Both the position numbers and the translations under genes were made by a program. The notes under the pieces were generated by a model. The model had not been told where the DNA came from and made no database searches. It worked only from the letters and a program-made list of their open reading frames with translations. Shown piece by piece: positions 16,544 through 25,317 of a stretch of DNA of 64,000 nt. The stretch spans positions 372,001 to 436,000 of the forward strand of contig NZ_CP188258.1 in the NCBI RefSeq assembly GCF_049994905.1, read 5' to 3'. Source of the DNA: Diaminobutyricibacter sp049994905. Lineage in GTDB: Bacteria; Actinomycetota; Actinomycetes; Actinomycetales; Microbacteriaceae. Within the stretch, counting starts at the first letter, position 1. Each line of letters opens with the position of its first letter.

Positions 16544-18103
16544 GTGAGGCACTCGATGAAACGAAGGATCGGAATTGCCGTCGCGCTCGCGACGACGGCT
16601 GCGTTGATTCTCAGCGCTTGCAGCACCAGCACTGGCACCACCACGGCGAGCGGCAAGCCAACCAAGGGCGGAGACCTCGTCATCGCCCGGTCACAGGACA
16701 TCATCGCGATGGACAAGACCAGCACATTCGACAACAATTCACTGCGCGTGATGGAACAGATCATGGAACCCCTGTTCATGGTGAGCGCCGACGGAAAATC
16801 GCTCAAGCCGTGGCTCGCCACCAAGTACACGATCTCGTCCGACCAGCTCACCTACACGATCGACCTTCGCAAAGGCGTGAAGTTCTCGAACGGGAAGCCG
16901 ATGACCGCGGCCGATGTCAAGTTCTCGATCGACCAGAACACGGCGTCAGGCTCGGCAGGCTGGGGATTCATCAACGCCGCGATCGACACAGTCTCGGTCG
17001 TCGACGACTCCACGGTCAAGATCCAGCTGAAGCACCCGTGGGGACCGCTGATCGCCGACCTCTCGCTCTTCGCCAACGGAATCATTCCGAACAACTACGG
17101 AGGCAAGACCGCGGCCCAGTTCTATACGGCCCCGGTCGGAACCGGACCGTTTGTCTGGGATTCCTGGACAAAAGGCCAGTCGGTCAAGCTGACGCGCAAC
17201 CCTGACTATTGGCAGACGGGAAAGCCCTACCTGAACAGGACCGTCGTCCCCGACGCGAACACCCGCAAGCTGCAGCTCCAGGGCGGCCAGATCAGCATCG
17301 ATGACACACCGGACTGGTCGAGCCTCGCGTCATTGAAGAGCACCCCGGGTGTGAATGCGACGACCTTCCCGTCGACTCAGATGGACTATGTCGCCTTCAA
17401 CCAGAAGCGGGCCCCGTTCAGCGACCCGCACGTGCGTGCCGCGATCTCCTACGCGATCGACCGTGAAGCACTGGTGAAGGCCGTGCTGTTCGGCAACGGA
17501 ACTCCGGCGTACTCGATGCTCTCGCCGGGAACCCCGTACTACGACAAGAACGCCGGCGGCGCGACCTACGACGTCGCGAAGGCCAAGTCCGAGCTCGCGC
17601 AGTCCACGAAGCCGAACGGCTTCACGACGAGCATGCTCATCGCGTCCGGCGACCCCAACCAGGCATCGATCGCGCAGATCATGCAGTCGGAGCTGAAGGC
17701 CATCGGAATCACGATGAACATCAAGCAGCTCGATCCCACGGCGAACAAGCAGGCCCGCCTGGCCGGAGACTTCGACATGTCGTGGAACCTGTGGTCGATG
17801 GACATCCCCGACCCGGACGAGTGGACGTCGTGGGCGGTCGACCCCACCGGTGGCTCGAACTCCGCGTTCACCAACTACAACAACCCGGCCGTGATCGCGC
17901 TCAACAAGCAAGCAGCAGCGGAGACCGACCAGGCCAAGCGGACCGAGCTGTACTCGGAGCTGCAGAAGCAGACGAGCAAGGATGCCTTCCTCGCTTACCT
18001 CTTCTACTCGCCGTACGTGTTCGCCTCCACGACGGGCGTTCAGGGCTTCCATGTGACGCCCCTCGGCAACTACCAGCTCGAGACCGTCTACCTCTCGAAG
18101 TAG
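16544..18103 (+). CDS. Family 5 (Dpp/Opp-type) ABC substrate-binding lipoprotein
   Basis: A 519-residue extracellular solute-binding protein of family 5. It has a lipoprotein signal with lipobox LSAC (Cys26 from the GTG start), then GGDLVIARSQDIIAMDKT and the family hallmark LTYTIDLRKGVKFSNGKPMTA. Such proteins bind di- or oligopeptides, nickel or related amides. GTG 16544 follows a GGAGCGG site; ATG 16556 is a close alternative. It is separated from the rest of its transporter (19531-23396) by an amidase gene. A GC-rich hairpin follows the gene and the shared palindrome lies upstream. The true ligand is unknown. Confidence 0.88.
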   Translation: MRHSMKRRIGIAVALATTAALILSACSTSTGTTTASGKPTKGGDLVIARSQDIIAMDKTSTFDNNSLRVMEQIMEPLFMVSADGKSLKPWLATKYTISSDQLTYTIDLRKGVKFSNGKPMTAADVKFSIDQNTASGSAGWGFINAAIDTVSVVDDSTVKIQLKHPWGPLIADLSLFANGIIPNNYGGKTAAQFYTAPVGTGPFVWDSWTKGQSVKLTRNPDYWQTGKPYLNRTVVPDANTRKLQLQGGQISIDDTPDWSSLASLKSTPGVNATTFPSTQMDYVAFNQKRAPFSDPHVRAAISYAIDREALVKAVLFGNGTPAYSMLSPGTPYYDKNAGGATYDVAKAKSELAQSTKPNGFTTSMLIASGDPNQASIAQIMQSELKAIGITMNIKQLDPTANKQARLAGDFDMSWNLWSMDIPDPDEWTSWAVDPTGGSNSAFTNYNNPAVIALNKQAAAETDQAKRTELYSELQKQTSKDAFLAYLFYSPYVFASTTGVQGFHVTPLGNYQLETVYLSK

Positions 18104-18108
18104 CGCCC

Positions 18109-18148
18109 CCGGCGGGGGTGGGCCGAATTGCAGGCCTTCCCCCGCCGG
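18109..18148 (+). terminator. GC-rich hairpin after the peptide-binding protein gene
   Basis: Arms CCGGCGGGGG (18109-18118) and CCCCCGCCGG (18139-18148) form a perfect 10-bp stem, with a smaller GGCC/GGCC stem inside the loop. There is no T-run. It lies between the binding-protein and amidase genes, matching the hairpin after the sugar-binding protein gene at 12586. Confidence 0.55.
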
Positions 18149-18185
18149 ACCACCACTCCCACATTCAACGACGATTGGAGGACAC

Positions 18186-19439
18186 GTGCACGAGCACACC
18201 GCTGGAACGATCGACCGCCAGGCCTGGGCCACGGCCCGCCTGCAGACGGCGCTCATCGATCTCGAACGGCTCGGCCGCCCTCTGAACGCCGTCGTCGCGG
18301 CCATTCCGGATCCGCCCCGCGCGCCGGAAGGCCCGCTCCTCGGAACGCCAGTCGCAGTCAAAGACATGATCGATGTCGCGGGTCACCCCCGGGGCAACGG
18401 CAACCCCGACGACATGGCCGGGCCCCCCGCGGGGTCCGACGCTCCGGTCGTGCAGCTCCTGCGTTCGGCGGGGGCGGATGTCTTCGCGCTGTCCGCGCTC
18501 CTCGAGTATGCGGCAGGCGCCCAGCATCCGGACCTGCCAGAAGCCCGCAATCCCGTCGTTCCCGAACGGACCGCCGGAGGCTCGAGCGGTGGATCCGCCG
18601 CGCTCGTCGGCGCGGGCGTCTGTCCAGCAGCCATCGGCACGGATACCGGCGGCTCCATCCGCCTGCCGGCACACTATTGCGCAGTAGTCGGGCTGAAGCC
18701 TACATACGGAACCATTCCGGTGGAGGGAGTGCAACCGCTCTCTCCCACGCTCGATCATGTCGGTGTCATCGGCGAGGATGTGGCCGCGACGGCGCGGGTG
18801 TTTCTGGCGCTCACGGGCAACGCGCCGGTGGCCGCCCCGGACACGCTCAGGATCGGCGTGCTCACCGACCAGCTGGCCGATCCGCGACTCGACAAGGATG
18901 TGAGGGTCGTCGTCGTCGACGCCATCGACCGTCTGCGCGACGTCGCTGTGCTCGTCGATCGGGACAGCGGCGCGCTCGACGTGCTCAACGGAGTCATCGG
19001 CGACATCATCCACTACGAGGCCTGGCAGGTGCACGGCGCTGCGATGACGGCCCGGCCTGGGCATTTCGGTGCGCCCACCGCTCGCCTCTTCGCCGCAGCT
19101 GCCGCCATCGACGAGGAACGCTACCGGCACGCGTTGGCCGAACGGTCCGCCCTGCTTGCACCCGCGCTCACGCTGCTCGACGGGCTCGACCTTCTGATCG
19201 GCCCTGCCGCTCCGTATACGGCGCCGGTCGTGTCACCTCCCGGCGACACCCCCGAGGGCGCGATCGAGGGAATCTTCACCGCGCCGTACAACGTGACGGG
19301 ACAGCCGGCGATCGTCATCCCTTGCGGTGCGACCCTGGACGGGCTTCCGGTCGGGCTGCAGCTCGCCGCGGCGCCCGGACAGGATGCGCTCCTGCTGGCC
19401 GCCGCCGCGGTGGTCGAGTGCGCGCTTGCGACGCGGTGA
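18186..19439 (+). CDS. Amidase-signature family hydrolase
   Basis: The 417-residue protein has the Ser-cisSer-Lys triad of amidase-signature enzymes: K59 in AVKDMID, S133 in GGSSGGS and the nucleophile S157 in GTDTGGSIRLPA. These enzymes cleave amide bonds to release ammonia or an amine. It lies inside the peptide-transporter locus, between the binding protein and permease genes, 82 bases after the former. It may deamidate or cut the imported compound. No signal peptide is present, so it acts in the cytoplasm. It is somewhat shorter than GatA, which argues against a tRNA amidotransferase role. Confidence 0.85.
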   Translation: MHEHTAGTIDRQAWATARLQTALIDLERLGRPLNAVVAAIPDPPRAPEGPLLGTPVAVKDMIDVAGHPRGNGNPDDMAGPPAGSDAPVVQLLRSAGADVFALSALLEYAAGAQHPDLPEARNPVVPERTAGGSSGGSAALVGAGVCPAAIGTDTGGSIRLPAHYCAVVGLKPTYGTIPVEGVQPLSPTLDHVGVIGEDVAATARVFLALTGNAPVAAPDTLRIGVLTDQLADPRLDKDVRVVVVDAIDRLRDVAVLVDRDSGALDVLNGVIGDIIHYEAWQVHGAAMTARPGHFGAPTARLFAAAAAIDEERYRHALAERSALLAPALTLLDGLDLLIGPAAPYTAPVVSPPGDTPEGAIEGIFTAPYNVTGQPAIVIPCGATLDGLPVGLQLAAAPGQDALLLAAAAVVECALATR

Positions 19440-19489
19440 CGCGCTCGCGGGATTTTGCGCAACGTAACAAATTTGAAACAAAATCGTAT

Positions 19490-19506
19490 TACTGTAATGA
19501 ACAGTA
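19490..19506. promoter_or_regulatory. Second copy of the 17-bp palindrome, upstream of the permease operon
   Basis: TACTGTAATGAACAGTA matches the palindrome at 16447 in 15 of 17 positions, with the TACTGT/ACAGTA arms intact. AACGTAACAA (19461-19470) again begins 29 bases upstream. It starts 41 bases before the permease ATG and marks a second promoter for the locus, probably controlled by the same regulator. Confidence 0.7.
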
Positions 19507-19530
19507 CAAAGTGAGAGAGGAGGGTCGCTG

Positions 19531-20490
19531 ATGTTGCACAGGCTCAGATTCATTCCCGGACGCATACTGCAGTCGATCCCCGTCGCCCTCGGCGTGACCC
19601 TTGTGGTCTTCTTCATGGCGCGCCTGCTGCCGGGCAATCCGGCGCTCGCGCTGCTCGGACAACGTGCGACGCCCCAGGCCGTCGCGGCGCTCAGCAAACA
19701 GATGGGCCTGGACACGCCCATCTGGCAGCAGTACTTCCTCTTTCTGGGGCGTCTGTTCCAGGGCAACCTCGGCACGAGTCTCACGTACCAACTGCCCGTG
19801 ACCACCCTTGTCGCCCAGGCCATTCCCGTCACGCTCTCGCTGCTCGCGATGGCACTCGTACTGGCGCTGATCATCAGCATCCCCCTCGCCGCGCTCGGGG
19901 CCTTCAAGCCGGGCGGGGGCAGGGACCTCGGCGTACGCGCCTTCACCCTCGTCGGCCAGGGCATGCCGCAGTTCTGGCTCGGCATCATGCTGATCCTGCT
20001 TCTGGCCGTCGGGCTCCACCTCTTTCCGGTGGGCGGCTACGGCACCACGCCACTCGACCACCTCTACTACCTGTTCCTCCCGTCGCTGACGCTTGCGATC
20101 ACGATGTGCCCGACGATCATCCGAAGCCTCCGGTCGTCGATCATCACCGTTCTCGAGTCCGACTACATCGGCACGGCGAAATCGAAAGGCGCTTTCGGCG
20201 CGGGCCTCTTCCGTGGTCACGTGATCCGGAACGCCGCGATTCCGACGGTGTCGATCATCGGCGTCAACCTCGGGTTCCTGGTCGGCGGCTCGCTCGTCAT
20301 CGAGAAGGTGTTCGCGCTGCCGGGACTGGGTTCGCTGATGATCAATGCGATCTTCGCGCGCGATTTCCCGACGATCCAGGCTGTCACCCTCTTCGTCGCC
20401 TTCTTCGTCGTCATCGTCGGAATCCTGACGGATGCCGTGTACACGACGCTCGATCCGCGGGTCGACCTCAGCGCGAAAGAGGCGTCATGA
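19531..20490 (+). CDS. Peptide-type ABC permease, DppB-like
   Basis: A 319-residue DppB/OppB-type permease with six predicted helices: an N-terminal helix at about residues 9-30 (PGRILQSIPVALGVTLVVFFMARLLPG), a large loop, then a five-helix block. It carries the family motifs GTSLTYQLPV and the EAA-like loop around DYIGTAKSKGAFG. It forms half of the channel with the next gene. AGAGAGGAGGG upstream is a strong ribosome-binding site. Its stop overlaps the DppC-like start (ATGA). Confidence 0.88.
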   Translation: MLHRLRFIPGRILQSIPVALGVTLVVFFMARLLPGNPALALLGQRATPQAVAALSKQMGLDTPIWQQYFLFLGRLFQGNLGTSLTYQLPVTTLVAQAIPVTLSLLAMALVLALIISIPLAALGAFKPGGGRDLGVRAFTLVGQGMPQFWLGIMLILLLAVGLHLFPVGGYGTTPLDHLYYLFLPSLTLAITMCPTIIRSLRSSIITVLESDYIGTAKSKGAFGAGLFRGHVIRNAAIPTVSIIGVNLGFLVGGSLVIEKVFALPGLGSLMINAIFARDFPTIQAVTLFVAFFVVIVGILTDAVYTTLDPRVDLSAKEAS

Positions 20491-21371
20491 CGTCACCGAC
20501 GGCGACCCTCGTCGCATTCAACGCGCGCCGCCGAGCCGCCCGCTCGCGATCGATCAAGCCCTGGTACCAGAACCCTTCGCTGATGGCCGGCATCGTCATC
20601 GTCGGCCTGCTCGTGCTCGTCGCCGTTCTCGCCCCGGTGATCGCCCCGTACGATCCCATTGCCCAACACCTGACGGACGCGCTGGCGCCGCCGAGCCCGG
20701 AGCACTGGCTCGGCACCGACAAATTCGGTCGGGATGTGCTCTCGCGCCTGATCTGGGGAGCCCAGGTCGACCTGCGGGTCGGGTTCCTCGCCGTACTCAT
20801 CCCCTTCGTCATCGGATCGGTTTTCGGTGCTGTCGCCGGATACTTCGGCGGCTGGTTCGACACCGTTCTCATGCGCATCGTCGACGTCTTCTTCGCGTTC
20901 CCCTTCTATGTCATGGTGATCGTGCTCGTCTTCGTCTTCGGATCCGGTGAGACCAGCATCTACATCGCGATCGCCGTGGTCTCGTGGGTGTCGTACGCCC
21001 GGATCGTGCGCGGCGAAGTCCTCGTCGCCAAGAAGCAGGACTATGTGACGGCCGCACGGCTCGGCGGCATGTCGCACGGGCGCATCCTCACCCGGCACAT
21101 CGGACCGAACGTGCTGTCCCAGGCGATCATCTACGGGATGAGCGACATCGTCATGGACATCATGGCGATCGTCACCCTCGGCTACCTCGGACTCGGTATC
21201 AATCCCCCGACAGCCGAGTGGGGAAGCATGATCAACGACGGCCAGGAGTTCATCACCACCCAGTGGCAGCAGGCCACCATCCCCGGACTCGTCGTCGTCG
21301 TCACCAGCCTCGGGCTGTCGTGGCTCGGCGACGGGCTCTCCGACCTGCTCAGCCCCGAACGGAGGAAGTGA
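20487..21371 (+). CDS. Peptide-type ABC permease, DppC-like
   Basis: A 294-residue OppC/DppC-type permease. It has the typical N-terminal cytoplasmic segment, a first helix around 31-52 (MAGIVIVGLLVLVAVLAPVIAPYDP), the hallmark HWLGTDKFGRDVLSRLIWGAQ, and the EAA loop YVTAARLGGMSHGRILTRHI. ATG 20487 overlaps the upstream stop. It pairs with the DppB-like protein to import the compound delivered by the family 5 binding protein. Confidence 0.88.
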   Translation: MTSPTATLVAFNARRRAARSRSIKPWYQNPSLMAGIVIVGLLVLVAVLAPVIAPYDPIAQHLTDALAPPSPEHWLGTDKFGRDVLSRLIWGAQVDLRVGFLAVLIPFVIGSVFGAVAGYFGGWFDTVLMRIVDVFFAFPFYVMVIVLVFVFGSGETSIYIAIAVVSWVSYARIVRGEVLVAKKQDYVTAARLGGMSHGRILTRHIGPNVLSQAIIYGMSDIVMDIMAIVTLGYLGLGINPPTAEWGSMINDGQEFITTQWQQATIPGLVVVVTSLGLSWLGDGLSDLLSPERRK

Positions 21372-21372
21372 C

Positions 21373-22365
21373 ATGACCACACCACTGCTCGACGTGAAGT
21401 CGCTCACCATCGGACTCCGCCGCAAGAACGGGCCGGACACGATCATCGTCGACGACCTGTCGCTCGACATCGAGCGTGGCGAGCGGTTCGGCATCGTCGG
21501 AGAGTCGGGGTCGGGAAAGTCGCTCACGCTGCGCGCGATCGCGGATCTGCTGCCGAAAGGAGTCGAGGTCCTCTCCGGCAGCATCCTGTACGACGGGGTG
21601 GAACTCGTCGGGATGCCCGTAGCCCAGAGGCGGCGACTCATGGGCCCGCAGATCGCGATGATCTTCCAGGAGCCGATGACCGCCCTCAACCCGGTCGTGC
21701 GGGTGGGAGACCAGATCGCCGAGGGACCCCGCCGCCACCTCGGACTCTCGAAGGCCGATGCGCAGACGCTCGCGATCGAGATGTTGGCGAAGACCGGCAT
21801 CCCCGATCCGGCACGACGTGCGCGCGCCTACCCTCATGAGCTCTCCGGCGGTCTCCGCCAGCGCATCATGATCGCGATGGCGCTGTCCTGCGGGCCACGT
21901 CTCGTGCTCTGCGACGAGCCGACGACCGCGCTCGACGTGACCGTGCAGCACCAGGTGCTCAGGCTCCTCGAAGAGCTGTGCGCCGATTCGGGTGCGTCGC
22001 TCGCGTTCGTCACGCACGATCTCGCCGTGATGAACCAGACCTGCACCGACCTGGCCGTCATGTACGCAGGGCACATCGTCGAGTCGGGCCGCGTGAAGGA
22101 CGTGCTGCGCAGCCCCCGGCACCCCTACACCAAGGGCCTGCTCGACTCGGCGCCCGACTTCGACCAGCCGGACCGCCGCCTGGTGCCGATCCCCGGCTTT
22201 CCGCCGAACCTGGCCTCGCGCCCGGGTGGCTGCCCCTTCGCACCGCGCTGCCGGTTCGCCGTCGACTCCTGCACGGTTGCGATGCCGCCGATGGAGGTGC
22301 TGGCGCCGTACCACCAGGCGGCCTGCACAGAGTCCCGACGGATCTTCGAAGAGGAGGCCGCATGA
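21373..22365 (+). CDS. Peptide-type ABC ATPase, DppD-like
   Basis: A 330-residue ATPase with Walker A GESGSGKSLT, signature LSGGLRQR and Walker B LVLCDEPTTALD. It ends with the oligopeptide-type C-terminal extension containing CPFAPRCRFAVDSC, a cysteine pattern typical of DppD/OppD and known in several members to bind an iron-sulphur cluster. It starts one base after the DppC-like stop and overlaps the next ATPase by four bases. Confidence 0.88.
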   Translation: MTTPLLDVKSLTIGLRRKNGPDTIIVDDLSLDIERGERFGIVGESGSGKSLTLRAIADLLPKGVEVLSGSILYDGVELVGMPVAQRRRLMGPQIAMIFQEPMTALNPVVRVGDQIAEGPRRHLGLSKADAQTLAIEMLAKTGIPDPARRARAYPHELSGGLRQRIMIAMALSCGPRLVLCDEPTTALDVTVQHQVLRLLEELCADSGASLAFVTHDLAVMNQTCTDLAVMYAGHIVESGRVKDVLRSPRHPYTKGLLDSAPDFDQPDRRLVPIPGFPPNLASRPGGCPFAPRCRFAVDSCTVAMPPMEVLAPYHQAACTESRRIFEEEAA

Positions 22366-23396
22366 CCGCGACACCAGTGCTCCGCGTCGCCGGCGTCACC
22401 AAGTGGTACCACGTGCCCACCGCGCTCACCTCGAAGTTCAGCTCGAAGACCCCGGGGAGCCTCCGCGCCCTCGACGGAGTCGACCTGCAGCTCAACAAGG
22501 GCGAGATCCTGGCCCTCGTCGGAGAGTCGGGTTCCGGAAAGTCGACGCTCGCGAAGATCCTCGTGGGGAGTACGAAGCCCACCTCGGGTGAGCTGGAGTA
22601 CGACGGCGAGCACATCACCGGCGCGCGCCACAAGGACTCGAGCCGACGCATCCAGATGGTCTTCCAGGATCCGTACTCCTCGCTGAACCCGCGGATGTCG
22701 GTCGGCGACATGCTCAAGGAGCTCCTGCTCCTGCATAAGATCGTCCGGCGCCGCGAGGTTCGCGCTGAGAGCATCCGCCTGCTGAACATGGTGGGCCTCG
22801 AGGAGGACGCCCTCGACGCATACCCCAGCCAGTTCTCCGGCGGGCAGCGCCAGCGGATCGCCATCGCGCGCGCGATCGCCGTGCGTCCCGACATCCTGAT
22901 CGCGGACGAGCCCGTGTCGGCCCTGGATGTGTCTGTGCAGGCGACCATTCTCGAGCTGTTCACCTCACTCCAGCGGGAGCTCGGACTCAGTATTCTCTTC
23001 GTCGCCCACAATCTGGCGGTCGTGCAGCACCTGAGCCAGCGCGTCGCCGTGATGTACCTCGGTCGCATCGTCGAGGTCGCCGACACCGCTGAGATCTTCT
23101 CGAACCCCCGCCACCCGTACACGAGGGCACTGATCGATTCGATCCCGAGGATGTCCGCAGAGAGCGTCAACGCATCGTTCGTGCTCGACGGCGAACCACC
23201 GAGCCCGTTCGACGTGCCCTCCGGCTGCCGCTTCAACCCGCGCTGCCCGTACGCCACAGACGCCTGCAGAACGACCGATCCGGCGCTCGAGAGCATCGCG
23301 CCCGGCCACCTCAGCGCCTGTATCCGCGCATCCGAACTGCCGATCCTCCCGCTCGTACCAAAAGCCAACGCCGTGAACCAGCAAGGAAGCCTCTGA
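22362..23396 (+). CDS. Peptide-type ABC ATPase, DppF-like
   Basis: A 344-residue partner ATPase with Walker A GESGSGKST, signature FSGGQRQR, Walker B ILIADEPVSALD and the C-terminal CRFNPRCPYATDAC motif of OppF/DppF. ATG 22362 overlaps the DppD-like stop (ATGA). The isoaspartyl peptidase gene begins at the base directly after its stop, so transporter and hydrolase genes form one continuous operon. Confidence 0.88.
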   Translation: MTATPVLRVAGVTKWYHVPTALTSKFSSKTPGSLRALDGVDLQLNKGEILALVGESGSGKSTLAKILVGSTKPTSGELEYDGEHITGARHKDSSRRIQMVFQDPYSSLNPRMSVGDMLKELLLLHKIVRRREVRAESIRLLNMVGLEEDALDAYPSQFSGGQRQRIAIARAIAVRPDILIADEPVSALDVSVQATILELFTSLQRELGLSILFVAHNLAVVQHLSQRVAVMYLGRIVEVADTAEIFSNPRHPYTRALIDSIPRMSAESVNASFVLDGEPPSPFDVPSGCRFNPRCPYATDACRTTDPALESIAPGHLSACIRASELPILPLVPKANAVNQQGSL

Positions 23397-24347
23397 ATGT
23401 CCGTGAATGAAGAAGCCATCGCAGCCCCCAGATCCACGACGCTGCGTGACGTACCGCCGCAGAACGGGTTCGCGCTCGCGCTGCACGGTGGCGCCGGCGG
23501 CCACATCGAGGAGCTGCGGCACGAGTCGAAGGCCGCCTTCGAAGACGGACTCGCGATCGCATACCGCGCCGGCCGCGCTGTGCTCGAGCGCGGCGGCACA
23601 GCACTGGATGCGGTGTGCGCGACCGTCGAGCAACTCGAGAACCACCACCTGTTCAACGCGGGGCACGGTGCAGCGCTGACGGTTCGCGGAGACGTAGAAC
23701 TCGACGCGGCCGTCATGGACGGGACGGGAAGAGCCGGAGCGGTCGCTGCATCGCGGCATGCGAAGAATCCCGTCTTCGTGGCGCGCAGCGTGATGGAGTC
23801 CACCCCCCACCTCTTCCTGGTCGCGCCCGACGAAGAACTCGTCGCAGGCTGGGGTCACGAGACCGCCGGTCAGGACTACTTCATCACCGAGCCGCGCGTG
23901 CGTCAGCTCGCCCGGATGCAGGGGTTGCTGACACCTGCGCCGCGCCACGGCACGGTGGGTGCGGTCGCACGGGACAAGCACGGCACCGTGGCCTCGGCGA
24001 CCTCGACCGGCGGGATGGTGAAGCAGGAGATGGGCCGGGTCGGCGACACTCCGGTGATCGGTGCCGGCACCTACGCGCGGAACGGGCTGGCCGCGGTCTC
24101 GTGCACCGGAGATGGCGAAGCCTTCATCCGCGGCGTTGTCGCCTATGACATCGCAGCCCGCATCCGCTATCTCGGAATGGGCCTCGCCGACGCGGTCGAG
24201 GCGACGATCGAGAACGAGCTCACGAGCAAGAACGCCAGTGGAGGACTCGTCAGTGTGGATGCCGACGGCCGCGTCGTCGTCGCCCACAACTCGCCGACGA
24301 TGTTCGCCGCCTTTGAAGATGCGAGCGGCCTTGTCATGCTGACCTGA
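23397..24347 (+). CDS. Isoaspartyl peptidase / plant-type L-asparaginase (Ntn hydrolase)
   Basis: A 316-residue Ntn-hydrolase precursor. ALALHGGAGG opens the fold, FNAGHGAALTVRGDVELDA is the substrate loop, and HGTVGAVA contains the autocleavage site and nucleophile T186, which becomes N-terminal in the mature beta chain. Enzymes of this type cleave beta-aspartyl (isoaspartyl) bonds, asparagine or aspartylglucosamine. The ATG directly abuts the ATPase stop codon. Next to a methylaspartate ammonia-lyase gene, a role in freeing iso-linked aspartate or methylaspartate residues from an imported compound is an attractive inference. Confidence 0.85.
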   Translation: MSVNEEAIAAPRSTTLRDVPPQNGFALALHGGAGGHIEELRHESKAAFEDGLAIAYRAGRAVLERGGTALDAVCATVEQLENHHLFNAGHGAALTVRGDVELDAAVMDGTGRAGAVAASRHAKNPVFVARSVMESTPHLFLVAPDEELVAGWGHETAGQDYFITEPRVRQLARMQGLLTPAPRHGTVGAVARDKHGTVASATSTGGMVKQEMGRVGDTPVIGAGTYARNGLAAVSCTGDGEAFIRGVVAYDIAARIRYLGMGLADAVEATIENELTSKNASGGLVSVDADGRVVVAHNSPTMFAAFEDASGLVMLT

Positions 24348-24413
24348 GGACCACCGTTGCGGCGAGAATCGCCAAGCAACTGTCGACGAGTCCCCGATCG
24401 GAATGGGAGCACA

Positions 24414-25316
24414 ATGCCAATCAACACTGAGATCTTCGCCCGGATGGGCGAGCTGAGCCCGGCTGAGAAGAAAGTCGCGCGCGCCCTGCTGTCGAACTAC
24501 CCGACGGCAGGCCTCGAGAGCGCGGCGAGCCTGGCGAAGGCCGCGGGTACGAGTACACCCACAGTGCTGAGACTCGTGACCCGGCTCGGCATCGGCAGCT
24601 ACCCGGACTTTCAGCGCCGTCTGCGCGAGGAGATCTCGCACACCATGCTGAGCCCCATCAGCCGCACGGAGCAGGCCCAGCTCGCCCACGACTCGAGCGC
24701 GCCGCTCGAGCGCGCGATCGCCGAGAAGATCGCGCTCGTGCAGGCCCTGTCTTCCAGTGTTCCACCGAGCGAATTCGATCGGGCCGTCACGGCTCTCGCG
24801 TCGCGGGCGCGCCAGATCACGGTGTCGGGCGGATACTTCACGCGCTATTTCGCGATGCTGCTCGCCTCACAGCTGGACCAGGCCGTGCCGAACGTGGAAT
24901 TCGTGAGCGAGCCGTTCGGTCACGACATCTCCAAGATGCTTCGGCTGGGGGCCGGAAGCATCGCCGTCATCCTCGACTTCCGCCGGTATGAACTGGTCTC
25001 GAAGCAGGCCGCAGACCTGGCCAGACGACAGGGTGCGACCGTGATCGTGATCACCGACCAGGAGCTGTCGCCTGCGGTGGAGTTCGCCGACATCGTGCTT
25101 CCCGTTCACGTCGACGGCGTTCCGTTCGATTCGGTCGTCGGCATCACTGTGCTGGTCGAAGCGCTCGTCGAGGGCGTCCTCCATGCGAGCGGACAGCGGG
25201 GGCTGGACCGTATGAAGGCGTGGGAGGAATCGGTGCATATCGCACGGTCGTACCCCTCCGCCATCCCGCTCGAGGCGCTCGCGAACGATACAGAAGAAAT
25301 CGAAGAAGAAGGATGA
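24414..25316 (+). CDS. RpiR-family regulator (HTH plus SIS domain)
   Basis: A 300-residue regulator with an N-terminal RpiR helix-turn-helix (about 1-75; ELSPAEKKVARALLSNYPTA then SLAKAAGTSTPTVLRLVTRL) and a SIS domain (about 120-250; VSGGYFTRYFAMLLASQL). SIS domains usually bind phosphosugars, but RpiR relatives near amino-acid and peptide genes exist. It is the probable ligand-responsive regulator of the locus and the best candidate to bind the palindromes at 16447 and 19490. ATG 24414 has GGGAG upstream. The SDR gene follows after one base. Confidence 0.85.
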   Translation: MPINTEIFARMGELSPAEKKVARALLSNYPTAGLESAASLAKAAGTSTPTVLRLVTRLGIGSYPDFQRRLREEISHTMLSPISRTEQAQLAHDSSAPLERAIAEKIALVQALSSSVPPSEFDRAVTALASRARQITVSGGYFTRYFAMLLASQLDQAVPNVEFVSEPFGHDISKMLRLGAGSIAVILDFRRYELVSKQAADLARRQGATVIVITDQELSPAVEFADIVLPVHVDGVPFDSVVGITVLVEALVEGVLHASGQRGLDRMKAWEESVHIARSYPSAIPLEALANDTEEIEEEG

Positions 25317-25317
25317 C

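Noticed and set aside
23397..24347. Simple nutritional L-asparaginase as the full explanation
   Set aside because: The direct coupling to a peptide importer and the presence of methylaspartate ammonia-lyase make an isoaspartyl role more fitting, though asparaginase side activity remains possible.
22058..24689. Two long minus-strand frames opposite the ABC ATPase and isoaspartyl peptidase genes
   Set aside because: Both lie entirely opposite well-supported genes and show no protein-family features.
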